From Clostridium sulfidigenes (lineage in GTDB: Bacteria; Bacillota; Clostridia; Clostridiales; Clostridiaceae): a DNA stretch of 64,000 nt. Both the position numbers and the translations under genes were made by a program. This document shows positions 1 through 8,104 of the stretch, piece by piece. The stretch lies in contig NZ_JPMD01000028.1 in the NCBI RefSeq assembly GCF_000732635.1, forward strand, positions 91,060 to 155,059, read 5' to 3'. Numbering within the stretch: the first letter of the stretch is position 1; each line of letters starts with the position of its first letter. The notes under the pieces are model-generated. The model was not told where the DNA came from and made no database searches. It saw only the letters and a list, made by a program, of their open reading frames with translations.

Positions 1-134
1 AGAATATCAGCAACAACAAATACTGATTCTAATTCTTCGTTACTTTTTTCCCATGTTAAGAAAAAATCATTATTATACATCTCCCTGAAATCTAGTTTTT
101 TAAGTCTCTCCATAAGGGTTTTAATATTCTCCAC
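1..134 (-). CDS. ygeW: YgeW-type knotted carbamoyltransferase, N-terminal part (runs off left edge)
   Basis: Only the first 44 or so codons are in the window. The GTG start (132-134 on the minus strand) follows an AGGAG ribosome site with good spacing. The visible residues include FFLTWEKSNEEL, which matches my memory of the N-terminus of YgeW, an aspartate/ornithine-carbamoyltransferase-like protein of purine-catabolic clusters (E. coli ygeW-ygeX-ygeY-hyuA). The gene is divergent from the permease at 546 and shares its intergenic region with two copies of a candidate operator. The rest of the cluster presumably continues to the left. Identification rests on a short N-terminal match plus context. 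Confidence 0.7.
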   Translation of the reverse strand, partial: MENIKTLMERLKKLDFREMYNNDFFLTWEKSNEELESVFVVADI

Positions 135-214
135 AAAATCCACTCCTCAATTTATTAATCTCCTATTCCAAAATAAATTTATACTTATATTTTTCAAATT
201 CGTCACAATTTACC

Positions 215-233
215 TTTACTGACTAATTAATCA
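215..233. promoter_or_regulatory. Candidate purine-cluster operator, site 1
   Basis: TTTACTGACTAATTAATCA, containing the near-palindrome TGACTAATTAATCA. It lies about 80 bp upstream of the ygeW start. The same motif is found in front of xdhA (5831-5849), and a more diverged copy in front of the permease (464-482). No known regulator is identified from the sequence. Confidence 0.5.
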
Positions 234-463
234 AATTATAACTCCCATTACATTTAATGTCAATATTCAAACCAGATAATTAAAACTATTCTATTTATTT
301 CATGTAAATTTATTGCATTTTATCCTCTTAATTGGTAAAATTTAAATAATTTAAATTTATTCATTTCAAGCTTAAATTATTTTATTATCTTAATATTTAT
401 TCATATCCTTATTATACTTATTCATAAACTATAGTTAAGTATATATTTTTTTCTTTATTTTTT

Positions 464-482
464 ATATTAACTGGTTAGTAAA
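464..482. promoter_or_regulatory. Candidate purine-cluster operator, site 2
   Basis: Read on the minus strand it is TTTACTAACCAGTTAATAT, which follows the pattern TTTACT-RAY-YA-RTTA of the copies at 215-233 and 5831-5849. It lies about 65 bp upstream of the permease start, a normal operator position. It is less symmetric than the other two copies. Confidence 0.4.
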
Positions 483-545
483 ATATTTATAGCACTTCAT
501 GCATTATGCATAAGATATAATTATAAATTTAGAGGGGGAATTAAA

Positions 546-1919
546 TTGCAAACAACTAACGCTCCAAAGAAATCGCTTCTTAGAATTAAACTAGATGACA
601 AACCACCTATGAAACAAACTTTAATTCTTGCATTTCAAGCAATTTTTGCATGTTTCAGTGGTATAGTAGCAGTTCCACTAGTAGTAGCTGGTGCACTAGG
701 ATTAAAAATATCTGATACATCATTTCTGGTTTCATGTGCCCTATTTGCTTCTGGTCTTACAACACTTATTCAAGCTAAAGGTATTGGACCCATAGGAAGC
801 AAGCTTCCATTTATCATGGGTACCTCCTTTGCTTTTGTAAGTCCGGCTATTGCCATCGGTAGCACTTATAACGGCAATATGACTTTAGGTATTGCTACCA
901 TATGTACAGCTACAATGGTAGGTGCCTTACTAGAAGTAATTCTAAGCTTTTTTATTAACCATGTTAAAAAAATTTTTCCACCACTTGTTACTGGTACTGT
1001 TGTTACTATGATAGGTATCACTATCATTCCTGTTGGAATTGATTGGTTAGCTGGAGGCTCTGGAAACCCAAACTATGGAGATCCTAAATTTTTATTGCTT
1101 GGTGCTATTGTCCTAATTATTATTATAATTACCAATCAATCTAAAAATACTTTTATAAGTTCTTGCTCAATATTTATAGGTATATTATGTGGATATTTAT
1201 TAGCTATTCCTTTCAACTTATTAGATACTACTCCAATATCTGCTGCATCTTGGATTTCTATTCCTAGACCTCTTAAATTCGGAATTAAATTCTCTATACC
1301 AGCGATTATTAGTTTTTTAGCTGTTTATCTAGCAACTACTGTAGAAACTGTAGGTGATACTCTAGCTATTGGCGAGGCATGTGAAATTGAGGTTTCTAAC
1401 AACCAACTTTCTGGAGGTGTACTTTGTGATGGCCTTGGATCAATTCTAGCTGGATTTTTTAACTCTACTGCAAATACATCCTTTAGCCAATGTACTGGCC
1501 TTATAAATGTTACAGGAGTTGCTAGTAGGTTTGTTATAATTATAGCTGGAATAATATTATCTATAATGGGTTTGATACCAAAATTTGCTTCTTTAATATC
1601 AATTATGCCTAGTCCAGTTCTTGGAGCTGCTGGTATAGTTATGTTCGGTTCTATTGCTTGTTCTGGTATTAAAATTCTAGGCAAAGTTGATATGACTAGA
1701 AGGAACATTTTTGTAATTGGTATATCTTTTGCTTTAGGTGTAGGTGTCATTGTTAGACCTGAAGCTCTTAGTATGTTCCCAGAATCCTTACAAATAATCT
1801 TTGGTTCTGGTGTAACAACTGCAACTATATTTGCTGTAATATTAAATTTAATCTTACCTAGTGATAAGCCTCAAAAACCTGTTATTAAAACTAAATCTGG
1901 TATGTCTTTAAGCAAATAA
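546..1919 (+). CDS. NCS2-family purine permease (uracil-xanthine permease type)
   Basis: The 457-aa product is a polytopic membrane protein of the nucleobase:cation symporter-2 family. About 12-14 hydrophobic segments run from residue 25 to 440, and the conserved TVETVGDTLAIGE stretch lies near residue 260. Members carry xanthine, uric acid or uracil with H+ or Na+. The TTG start follows AGAGGGGG at good spacing. Divergence from ygeW and the xdh/hyuA genes next door make xanthine or urate the likeliest substrate (inference). A hairpin at 1944-1990 ends the transcript. Confidence 0.9.
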   Translation: MQTTNAPKKSLLRIKLDDKPPMKQTLILAFQAIFACFSGIVAVPLVVAGALGLKISDTSFLVSCALFASGLTTLIQAKGIGPIGSKLPFIMGTSFAFVSPAIAIGSTYNGNMTLGIATICTATMVGALLEVILSFFINHVKKIFPPLVTGTVVTMIGITIIPVGIDWLAGGSGNPNYGDPKFLLLGAIVLIIIIITNQSKNTFISSCSIFIGILCGYLLAIPFNLLDTTPISAASWISIPRPLKFGIKFSIPAIISFLAVYLATTVETVGDTLAIGEACEIEVSNNQLSGGVLCDGLGSILAGFFNSTANTSFSQCTGLINVTGVASRFVIIIAGIILSIMGLIPKFASLISIMPSPVLGAAGIVMFGSIACSGIKILGKVDMTRRNIFVIGISFALGVGVIVRPEALSMFPESLQIIFGSGVTTATIFAVILNLILPSDKPQKPVIKTKSGMSLSK

Positions 1920-1943
1920 CTACTTTGTATTCCCGAAATCTAT

Positions 1944-1990
1944 ATAAGAGATATAGAAAGTTGATCACTACTCTCTATATCTCTTATTTT
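1944..1990 (+). terminator. Terminator after the purine permease
   Basis: A 12-bp stem (AAGAGATATAGA with TCTATATCTCTT) is followed by ATTTTT on the plus strand, 25 nt past the permease stop codon. Confidence 0.75.
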
Positions 1991-1995
1991 TCCAC

Positions 1996-2031
1996 AAAAA
2001 ATTCCAGCCTAAATATAAACTGGAATTTTTT
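1996..2031 (-). terminator. Terminator of the xdh operon
   Basis: Perfect 12-bp arms (AAAAAATTCCAG at 1996-2007 with CTGGAATTTTTT at 2020-2031). On the minus strand the hairpin ends in a T run just after the xdhC stop codon. Confidence 0.75.
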
Positions 2032-2040
2032 CTATTCAAT

Positions 2041-2514
2041 TTATTTCTTAAGGGATTTTTTTGTAGCATTAAATATTTTTTGATATCCTGTACATCTACA
2101 TAAATGTCCAGATATTTCTCTTTTTATTTCTTCATCAGTATAATCTTCACCACTATTTACCAACGCTGTAGTTGTAAGTACTAATCCTGGAGTACAGAAT
2201 CCACATTGAATTGCACCTTCTTCTATAAATGCCTTTTGCACCTTTGATAAGTTTCCATTTTCTGATACACCCTCTATGGTTAAAATTTCTTTTTTATCAG
2301 CCCAAATAGCCATATAAATACATGAATCTATAGGTATTCCATCCACTAGTACTGTACAAGCTCCACATTCTCCAACTGAACATCCTTGCTTTACCCCTGT
2401 AAATTGAAGTCTATTTCTCAATACATCTAACAAAGATTCTCGCACATCTACTTCTAAATTATAATTTTTTCCATTTACTTTTACTGATATCTTTTTATAA
2501 TTCTTATCAATCAT
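2041..2514 (-). CDS. xdhC: Xanthine dehydrogenase-type [2Fe-2S] subunit
   Basis: This 157-aa protein is the small iron-sulfur subunit of a three-subunit molybdenum hydroxylase. The plant-ferredoxin-type cluster ligands are visible at C45, C50, C53 and C65 (CSVGECGAC). The second cluster ligands are at C103, C106, C138 and C140 (CGFC, CRC). The length is normal for the family. It passes electrons from the molybdenum centre to the FAD subunit encoded just upstream (14-nt gap) and closes the operon. Confidence 0.93.
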   Translation of the reverse strand: MIDKNYKKISVKVNGKNYNLEVDVRESLLDVLRNRLQFTGVKQGCSVGECGACTVLVDGIPIDSCIYMAIWADKKEILTIEGVSENGNLSKVQKAFIEEGAIQCGFCTPGLVLTTTALVNSGEDYTDEEIKREISGHLCRCTGYQKIFNATKKSLKK

Positions 2515-2528
2515 AATAAAATCCCACC

Positions 2529-3386
2529 TTATTTAGTTACTTCATAAATACCTCGTACTGTTAATTCTTTTATTAAATGCTCCCTATAAGCCTTTGATGC
2601 TCTCCATGAGTCTCTAGCACTTGCTGATTTTACTGCATATTGTGCAATATTATTAATATTTTCTTCTGAATATTCTAAACCAAGGGCATACTTCTCTGCA
2701 TCCTTACATCTTATAGGAGTAGGCGCAGCTACCCCTAACGCTATTCTTAAATCTTTAAATTTATTTTCCTTCATACTAGCTACAACACATACACCTAGCA
2801 TAGAAATATCCATTGCCTTTCGATTACTATACTTAATATATGTTCCTCTTACTCCCTCATAGTCTTTTTTTTCAATAAAAATGCTTATTAGAATTTCATC
2901 TTTTCTTATATTAACCTTTCCAGGACCTTCGTAGAATTCCTCTATTGGAACTATTCTCTCTCCCTTAAAACTTCTAAGTCTTAATTTAGCATTAAATGCA
3001 AATAAACTTGGTGCACTATCTGCTGAAACAGCTCCATTACATACATTCCCTCCAATAGTGGCCATATTTCTTATTTGTGGTCCTCCCATAGATACAGCAC
3101 CTTGCCCTAAAGCAGGAATAAAATCTTTTATAATTTTATTTCTATATATATTGGTAAAGCAAGTAGTGGAGCCAATTTCTATGGTGTCATTTTCTAGAAC
3201 CTTTATGAAGTCTAATTCTTTTAAGTTTTTTAGACTTAAAAGTTCTACTTCTTTCATATCACCATGATGCAATTTAATTAAAACATCAGTTCCACCAGAT
3301 ATTATTTTTAAATTATTATTTTCATGAAGAATTTTTACTGCCTCTTCTACACTTCTAGGCTCTTGTATATTCTTAATATCAAACAT
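2529..3386 (-). CDS. xdhB: Xanthine dehydrogenase-type FAD-binding subunit
   Basis: The 285-aa product is the middle (FAD) subunit of a CO-dehydrogenase/xanthine-dehydrogenase-type hydroxylase. FAD-binding motifs are SGGTD near residue 31 and MGGPQIRNMATIGGN near 100-115; a CO-dehydrogenase flavoprotein C-terminal domain follows. The ATG start has only a weak ribosome site directly before it. A strong AAGGAGG lies about 40 nt upstream, followed by a possible 10-codon frame (see findings). It sits between xdhA (104-nt gap) and xdhC in one operon. Confidence 0.92.
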   Translation of the reverse strand: MFDIKNIQEPRSVEEAVKILHENNNLKIISGGTDVLIKLHHGDMKEVELLSLKNLKELDFIKVLENDTIEIGSTTCFTNIYRNKIIKDFIPALGQGAVSMGGPQIRNMATIGGNVCNGAVSADSAPSLFAFNAKLRLRSFKGERIVPIEEFYEGPGKVNIRKDEILISIFIEKKDYEGVRGTYIKYSNRKAMDISMLGVCVVASMKENKFKDLRIALGVAAPTPIRCKDAEKYALGLEYSEENINNIAQYAVKSASARDSWRASKAYREHLIKELTVRGIYEVTK

Positions 3387-3490
3387 TTTTATCTTTAATA
3401 GAGATTTAACACTCTACTAAAATTCACCTCCTTCTATATTTATATAGTCTACTAACTATACAATCTGCACTCTTACATTTAAGGTAAATC

Positions 3491-5782
3491 CTATATTAAG
3501 CCCTCTTCCTTAAATTTTTCAAATACTCTTTGTGGATTCATTGGTATTCTATTAAAAGCAACACCAGTTGCATCTAAAACTGCATTTCTTATAGCTGGGG
3601 CTGGAGAAAGTGTTGTATTTTCACCTAGAGATTTTTGCCCAAAACTTCCTGCATCATCTGGAATTTCTACAAATGCTGAACCAATATTAGGCGTGTCTAA
3701 AATAGTTTGTAATTTATAGTCTAAAAGATTGTTATTAAGAGCTCTTCCAGTCTTCTCATCAAATATCATTTGCTCTGATAAAGCATATCCCAGTGCCATA
3801 CTTACACCACCGTGAACTTGCCCTTCTGCTAGCATTGGATTAATTATTGTTCCAGAATCATGAATATTATATATTTCTACTACGGTTATTTGACCAGTTT
3901 TTATGTCTACTTCAACCTCTGCAAAGGTTGCTCCATAAGCAACTACATTAGTCCTTATATTAACAGAAGTGTCGCTAGTTATAGGAGAACTGTAAATCCT
4001 ATCATAAAATGATTCTAACGCTATATGCTCAAGAGAACAGACAACTATACCCGTTGTTTTTTCAACTACATTACAATCAACTATATCCATTACCTCTGGA
4101 TTGAGGCCATTTTTTCTGCTAGCAAACTGAAGAACTTTACTCTTTACCTCCATAGCAGCTTTTTTCACTGCAGCACCTGTAACAAAAGTTTGTCTTGATG
4201 CATAAGCACCTGTATCAAATGGAGTAATATCAGTATCTTGATTTGAAATTACATGAACCATATCAATTGGAATTCCTAAAACCTCTGAAGTCATTTGTGC
4301 AAATATAGTATCACTACCTTGACCAATTTCTGTAGCCCCAATTTGCAACTGTACTGAACCATCTTGATTCATCACAATCCTTGCACCTGCTGCTTCTAGA
4401 GCTACAGGATAAGTACCTGCAAAATAACTAAAACAAGCCATTCCTACTCCATGTCTTAAACTACCTATTTGATTTTTATATAGCTTTTTCTTTTCATTCC
4501 AATTTATTAATTCCATTCCCTTTTCAAGACACTGTGATAGTCCCATGGAACGCACCACATTTTTGGAGGATGGATCTACATGATTTTGCTTCACCAAATT
4601 TTTCAATCTGAATTCCACAGGATCTATATTTAGTTCTCTAGCAATATCATCTAAATGACTTTCTAGAGCAAATGAAATTTGTGGAACTCCATATCCTCTC
4701 ATAGCTCCTGCTACCGGCATATTAGTATATACAGTTTTAGGCTCATATTTTATAGCATTAAAATTATATAATGGTCTAAATTTACTCCCACAGCTCATGG
4801 TCACTGAATGTCCATGAGATGCATATGCTCCATTATTTACTAAGTTCTTTATATCTATTGCTAGTAACTTACCTTCCTTAGTAACTCCAGTTTTAAATGT
4901 AAATCGCATAGCATGACGAACCCTTGTGTCTATAAAACATTCTTCTCTAGTTAATGCATATCTAACTGGTCTTCCATTAACCGCAAGTGTCATTGCTGCA
5001 GTTAATGGCTCTATAACAACATCTTGCTTATTTCCAAATCCACCACCTATATATGGCTTTATAACCCTTATTCTTCCCCATGGCATCCCTAGTGCCTGTC
5101 CTACTATCCTTCTTACAATATGTGGTATTTGAGTAGAAGTTACTATCACAATTCTTCCATCTGACTCCATATAAGCATACGCACTATGATTTTCCAGATG
5201 ACAATGTTGTACAGTACTAGTATTAAATTTACCTGTAAATACTTTGTCAGCTTCTTTTAGCTCTATTTCTACGTCTCCTACTTCATTGCCAAAAGAGCTA
5301 ATAATATTATTTTGTCTTTCTTCATGTATTATTGGGGCACCTTCTTTTATAGCTTCTTCCTGATCCATTACAAATGGCAACACTTCATATTCTACATCTA
5401 TAAGTTTTATAGCTTTTAGAGCTATTATTTCATCTATGGCTACAACTGCCGCCACTGGTTCTCCACAAAAGCGAACTTTATCAGTAATGATTAATCTATC
5501 TTCTACATCTCTATGTGCTTCATCAAAGGTCCAAGGGTGTCCAGCCGTTGCAAATTTTATTTTTGGTAAATCTTGATAAGTAATTACTGCTTCAACACCA
5601 TCTAAATTTTTTGCTTTAGAAACATCAATACTTCTTATTTTTGCATGGGCATAAGGACTTCTAAGCACCTTTCCTATTAGCATTTCCCTTTCAAAATAGT
5701 CATCAGCATACTTAGCCTTCCCTGTAACCTTTGCCACACCATCTAATCTAGATACACTACTACCTATTACCTTATAATTCAT
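3491..5782 (-). CDS. xdhA: Xanthine dehydrogenase-type molybdopterin-binding subunit
   Basis: The large catalytic subunit, about 763 aa, hydroxylates a purine such as hypoxanthine or xanthine (or reduces urate in reverse) at a molybdenum cofactor. The small fold near the N-terminus (VIGSSVSRLDGVAKVTGKAK), the IGGGFGNKQ cofactor-binding loop and the C-terminal SLGENTTLSPAPA loop with the expected catalytic Glu are visible. I prefer the ATG at 5780-5782, because family members begin near MNYKVIG; an in-frame TTG at 5795-5797 would add five residues. A candidate operator lies upstream at 5831-5849. The substrate is inferred from the family and neighbours. Confidence 0.92.
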   Translation of the reverse strand: MNYKVIGSSVSRLDGVAKVTGKAKYADDYFEREMLIGKVLRSPYAHAKIRSIDVSKAKNLDGVEAVITYQDLPKIKFATAGHPWTFDEAHRDVEDRLIITDKVRFCGEPVAAVVAIDEIIALKAIKLIDVEYEVLPFVMDQEEAIKEGAPIIHEERQNNIISSFGNEVGDVEIELKEADKVFTGKFNTSTVQHCHLENHSAYAYMESDGRIVIVTSTQIPHIVRRIVGQALGMPWGRIRVIKPYIGGGFGNKQDVVIEPLTAAMTLAVNGRPVRYALTREECFIDTRVRHAMRFTFKTGVTKEGKLLAIDIKNLVNNGAYASHGHSVTMSCGSKFRPLYNFNAIKYEPKTVYTNMPVAGAMRGYGVPQISFALESHLDDIARELNIDPVEFRLKNLVKQNHVDPSSKNVVRSMGLSQCLEKGMELINWNEKKKLYKNQIGSLRHGVGMACFSYFAGTYPVALEAAGARIVMNQDGSVQLQIGATEIGQGSDTIFAQMTSEVLGIPIDMVHVISNQDTDITPFDTGAYASRQTFVTGAAVKKAAMEVKSKVLQFASRKNGLNPEVMDIVDCNVVEKTTGIVVCSLEHIALESFYDRIYSSPITSDTSVNIRTNVVAYGATFAEVEVDIKTGQITVVEIYNIHDSGTIINPMLAEGQVHGGVSMALGYALSEQMIFDEKTGRALNNNLLDYKLQTILDTPNIGSAFVEIPDDAGSFGQKSLGENTTLSPAPAIRNAVLDATGVAFNRIPMNPQRVFEKFKEEGLI

Positions 5783-5830
5783 AATTCTCTTTAGCAAGAT
5801 TATAATCCTACTAAAGCACCTCCCTTTATT

Positions 5831-5849
5831 TTTACTGATTAATTAGTCA
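5831..5849. promoter_or_regulatory. Candidate purine-cluster operator, site 3
   Basis: TTTACTGATTAATTAGTCA. Its core TGATTAATTAGTCA is the exact reverse complement of the core at 220-233 (TGACTAATTAATCA). It sits in the 88-103 bp gap between the hydantoinase and xdhA, so the xdh genes probably have their own controlled promoter. Confidence 0.5.
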
Positions 5850-5885
5850 CAAAAATATATAACTATACAAGCTTTTTAGTGTTTT

Positions 5886-7202
5886 CTATAACTTTAACTC
5901 TCTAGCTACGTAATTTCCTTTTTCATTACCTACCAATTTTCCATCCTTTATAATAAATCTTCCCCTTGAAATAGTCGTAATTACTTTACCTTTTACATCT
6001 AGTCCTTCATATAAATTGTAGTCACAATTGGAATGAGAGTATTTTATTTTATGCCTATCTAAAGGGTCAAATATTACAACATCAGCATCTGATCCTGGGA
6101 GTAACGTTCCTTTTTTAGGATATAAACCATGAATCTTTGCTGGATTCTTTGTAAATTTATCAATTATTTTATCACCAAACATTGTATACAATAAATTAAA
6201 AGAATATTCTATTCCCCCTATTCCCATAGGAATTAAATCTAAAGTTTCTTTTGCTTTTTCATTAGATTTAAACGGACAATGATCAGTACCTATTACACTA
6301 ACATCATCTATATTTTTTCTTAATTCATCAATTTCTTCTAAAGACCTAAGAGGTGGTGTTAAGGTATATAGAAAACCATCCTTTAATAAATAATTATCTT
6401 TAGATAAATAAAAATATTGAGGGCAGCTTTCTATAAATAAATTTTTATTTATTAAACTTTTATATAAGTCCATAATTCGACTTAAAGATTCTCCTGAACT
6501 AAGGTGTACAATATACATATATCCATCCATATTCTTAGTCATTTCAGCTAAAGTTAAAACTTCTGTAGTCTCACATAATGTGGGTCTATTTTCTTCATGG
6601 GATCTTACTGGAAACTTTCCCTCTCTGATTAACTCTTCATTTTCACTATGAGATATAAGTATAACCTTCATTCTTTTCGAAATTTTCAGTAAATTGCTGA
6701 TGGTTCTTAATCCAGTTTTTCTATTACTGGAACTATAAGTAGTAAAGAATTTTATGCTACAAATTCCCCTCTTTTTAATCTCCTCAATAAATAGTTCTTC
6801 ATTATCCTGAAAATTTGCAATAGTACTATGAAATCCATAATCTACAACAGAAACCTTTGCTTTTCTTTTTCTGTCTACAAAAGCTTTTTCTAACTCTTCA
6901 ATATTTTTTACTGGATCTAAAAAATCTATAAATGTAGTAATTCCGCCATATGCAGCTACTATAGAACCATTGTAAAAATCATCAGCAGAAACCTGATTAC
7001 CCACCTTAAGCTGAAAATGTACATGAGGATCTATAAATCCTGGTAATACATAATTTCCTTTTGCATCATAAATATCTTTTGATAAGAAAATATCCTTTGA
7101 CAGGTTTTTAATAATTCCATTATCAATGTACAAATTTCCTCTAATAAATTCCCCTTCCACATATATATTTCCATTGACTATGGCTAAATCATAACAATTC
7201 AC
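5886..7202 (-). CDS. hyuA: D-hydantoinase/dihydropyrimidinase-type amidohydrolase
   Basis: A 438-aa cyclic amidohydrolase of the D-hydantoinase/phenylhydantoinase family. Visible metal-site elements are DPHVHF near residue 60, a lysine in SIKFF for the carbamylated bridge, ISHSE, IVHLSSGE and GTDHCPF near 320. In E. coli the related hyuA lies in the ygeW-ygeX-ygeY purine cluster, where ring opening or hydrolysis of purine breakdown products is proposed. The GTG start follows GGGG with good spacing. It reads toward xdhA and may be cotranscribed. The true substrate is unknown. Confidence 0.88.
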   Translation of the reverse strand: MNCYDLAIVNGNIYVEGEFIRGNLYIDNGIIKNLSKDIFLSKDIYDAKGNYVLPGFIDPHVHFQLKVGNQVSADDFYNGSIVAAYGGITTFIDFLDPVKNIEELEKAFVDRKRKAKVSVVDYGFHSTIANFQDNEELFIEEIKKRGICSIKFFTTYSSSNRKTGLRTISNLLKISKRMKVILISHSENEELIREGKFPVRSHEENRPTLCETTEVLTLAEMTKNMDGYMYIVHLSSGESLSRIMDLYKSLINKNLFIESCPQYFYLSKDNYLLKDGFLYTLTPPLRSLEEIDELRKNIDDVSVIGTDHCPFKSNEKAKETLDLIPMGIGGIEYSFNLLYTMFGDKIIDKFTKNPAKIHGLYPKKGTLLPGSDADVVIFDPLDRHKIKYSHSNCDYNLYEGLDVKGKVITTISRGRFIIKDGKLVGNEKGNYVARELKL

Positions 7203-7317
7203 AATATCAACCCCATATATTTACTCTATAATAATATTTTACCATTATATTCTTTTATTTACCATAAAATATTGTTGTGCTAATAGAAATTATTGATATG
7301 AAATATTAAATTAAATT

Positions 7318-7463
7318 CTCTAATATGGCTCTTGATAAACAGAGTTCTAAGCTTCAGAGGAAGTATTCACTCCCATGGAAGCTTAGAACTCCCAGGGACG
7401 TAGCGGCTCTTTGCTACCGCCTCGAAGAAGATGGAGTATTAGAGCTGGTAGTCATCGGATAAA
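7318..7463 (+). ncRNA. Candidate structured RNA or palindromic repeat element
   Basis: This gene-free stretch can fold into a closed multi-branch structure. An 8-bp closing stem (CTCTAATA 7318-7325 with TATTAGAG 7437-7444) encloses a perfect 13-bp hairpin (AGTTCTAAGCTTC 7343-7355 with 7378-7390) and a GTAGC/GCTAC hairpin near 7400-7417. A tail follows; its GGTAG (7447-7451) could pair with CTACC (7414-7418) as a pseudoknot. It is richer in G+C than its surroundings. The last 26 nt (7438-7463) recur alone at 53739-53764. I cannot assign it to a known RNA family; a non-autonomous mobile element is an alternative. Strand is inferred. Confidence 0.5.
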
Positions 7464-7549
7464 TATTTATTGTAATAGATTACATTTTTTAAAAATCCCA
7501 CTATACAAATCTTTAAAAAAGTATTATACTGTTAGTGATTTGATGAATT

Positions 7550-7576
7550 ATTGAAAATATTTTGTATATTTTCAAT
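7550..7576. promoter_or_regulatory. Palindrome in the hydrogenase promoter region
   Basis: Perfect 11-bp arms ATTGAAAATAT and ATATTTTCAAT around TTTGT, ending 33 nt before the hydC start. A -10-like TATACT lies just upstream at 7525-7530. It could be an operator or a leader hairpin. It does not match the Rex consensus TTGTTAANNNNTTAACAA. Confidence 0.4.
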
Positions 7577-7609
7577 GTTAAACTTATTTAGTAAGGGGGT
7601 ATTTTTTAA

Positions 7610-8086
7610 GTGTGTTGTAACTTAGAAAAAAATCAAATGTTTAAGGAATTAGAAGACTTTATTAATTCCTTACCTGTCAAAGATGGAGCTTTAATAGAGG
7701 TTTTGCATAAAGCTCAGCATATCTTTGGATATCTACCTAAGGAAGTTCAAACTTTCGTCGCTGATAAACTAAATTTACCTATATCTAAAGTTTATGGTGT
7801 TGTAACATTTTACTCATTTTTCACTACTGAACCTCGTGGTAAGAATGTAATAAATGTGTGCATGGGTACTGCATGTTTTGTTCGTGGTGCTGGAGATGTT
7901 CTTAAAGAATTTGAAAAAGAACTAGGTATTAAATCTGGACAAACTACAGAAGACATGAAATTTACACTAGGTTCTTTAAGATGTGTTGGTGCTTGTGGTC
8001 TAGCTCCTGTTTTAACTGTAAATGATAAGGTTTACGGTCACTGTACTCCAGACCAAGTAAAAAGTATATTAGCTGAATATGAGTAG
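7610..8086 (+). CDS. hydC: NuoE-like [2Fe-2S] subunit of trimeric [FeFe]-hydrogenase
   Basis: A 158-aa thioredoxin-like ferredoxin subunit. The [2Fe-2S] ligands are C84, C89, C125 and C129 (CMGTAC, CVGAC). It is the first gene of a three-gene operon in the order NuoE-like, NuoF-like, HydA. This is the arrangement of electron-bifurcating hydrogenases that couple NADH and reduced ferredoxin to H2. The GTG start follows AAGGGGG. The gap to hydB is 18 nt and contains AGGAGGT. Confidence 0.92.
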   Translation: MCCNLEKNQMFKELEDFINSLPVKDGALIEVLHKAQHIFGYLPKEVQTFVADKLNLPISKVYGVVTFYSFFTTEPRGKNVINVCMGTACFVRGAGDVLKEFEKELGIKSGQTTEDMKFTLGSLRCVGACGLAPVLTVNDKVYGHCTPDQVKSILAEYE

Positions 8087-8104
8087 AATTAGGAGGTAAC
8101 AAAG

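Larger units (their letters stand above)
135..545. other. Divergent promoter region between ygeW and the permease
   Basis: This 411-bp AT-rich stretch holds no open frame. It must contain the promoters of ygeW (leftward) and of the permease (rightward). The clearest structure is a pair of related 19-bp motifs at 215-233 and 464-482, listed separately. I saw no purine-riboswitch aptamer (no conserved paired loops or junction core) in front of either gene. Confidence 0.6.

Noticed and set aside
135..545. Purine riboswitch before the permease
   Set aside because: No conserved purine-aptamer junction or loop sequences are seen here or before the permease at 13965.
1325..1750. Antisense frame of 141 codons in the first permease
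   Set aside because: Shadow of the real gene; Ile/Pro/Thr-rich composition is typical of antisense reading.
7550..7576. Rex operator in the hydrogenase promoter
   Set aside because: The palindrome does not follow TTGTTAANNNNTTAACAA.
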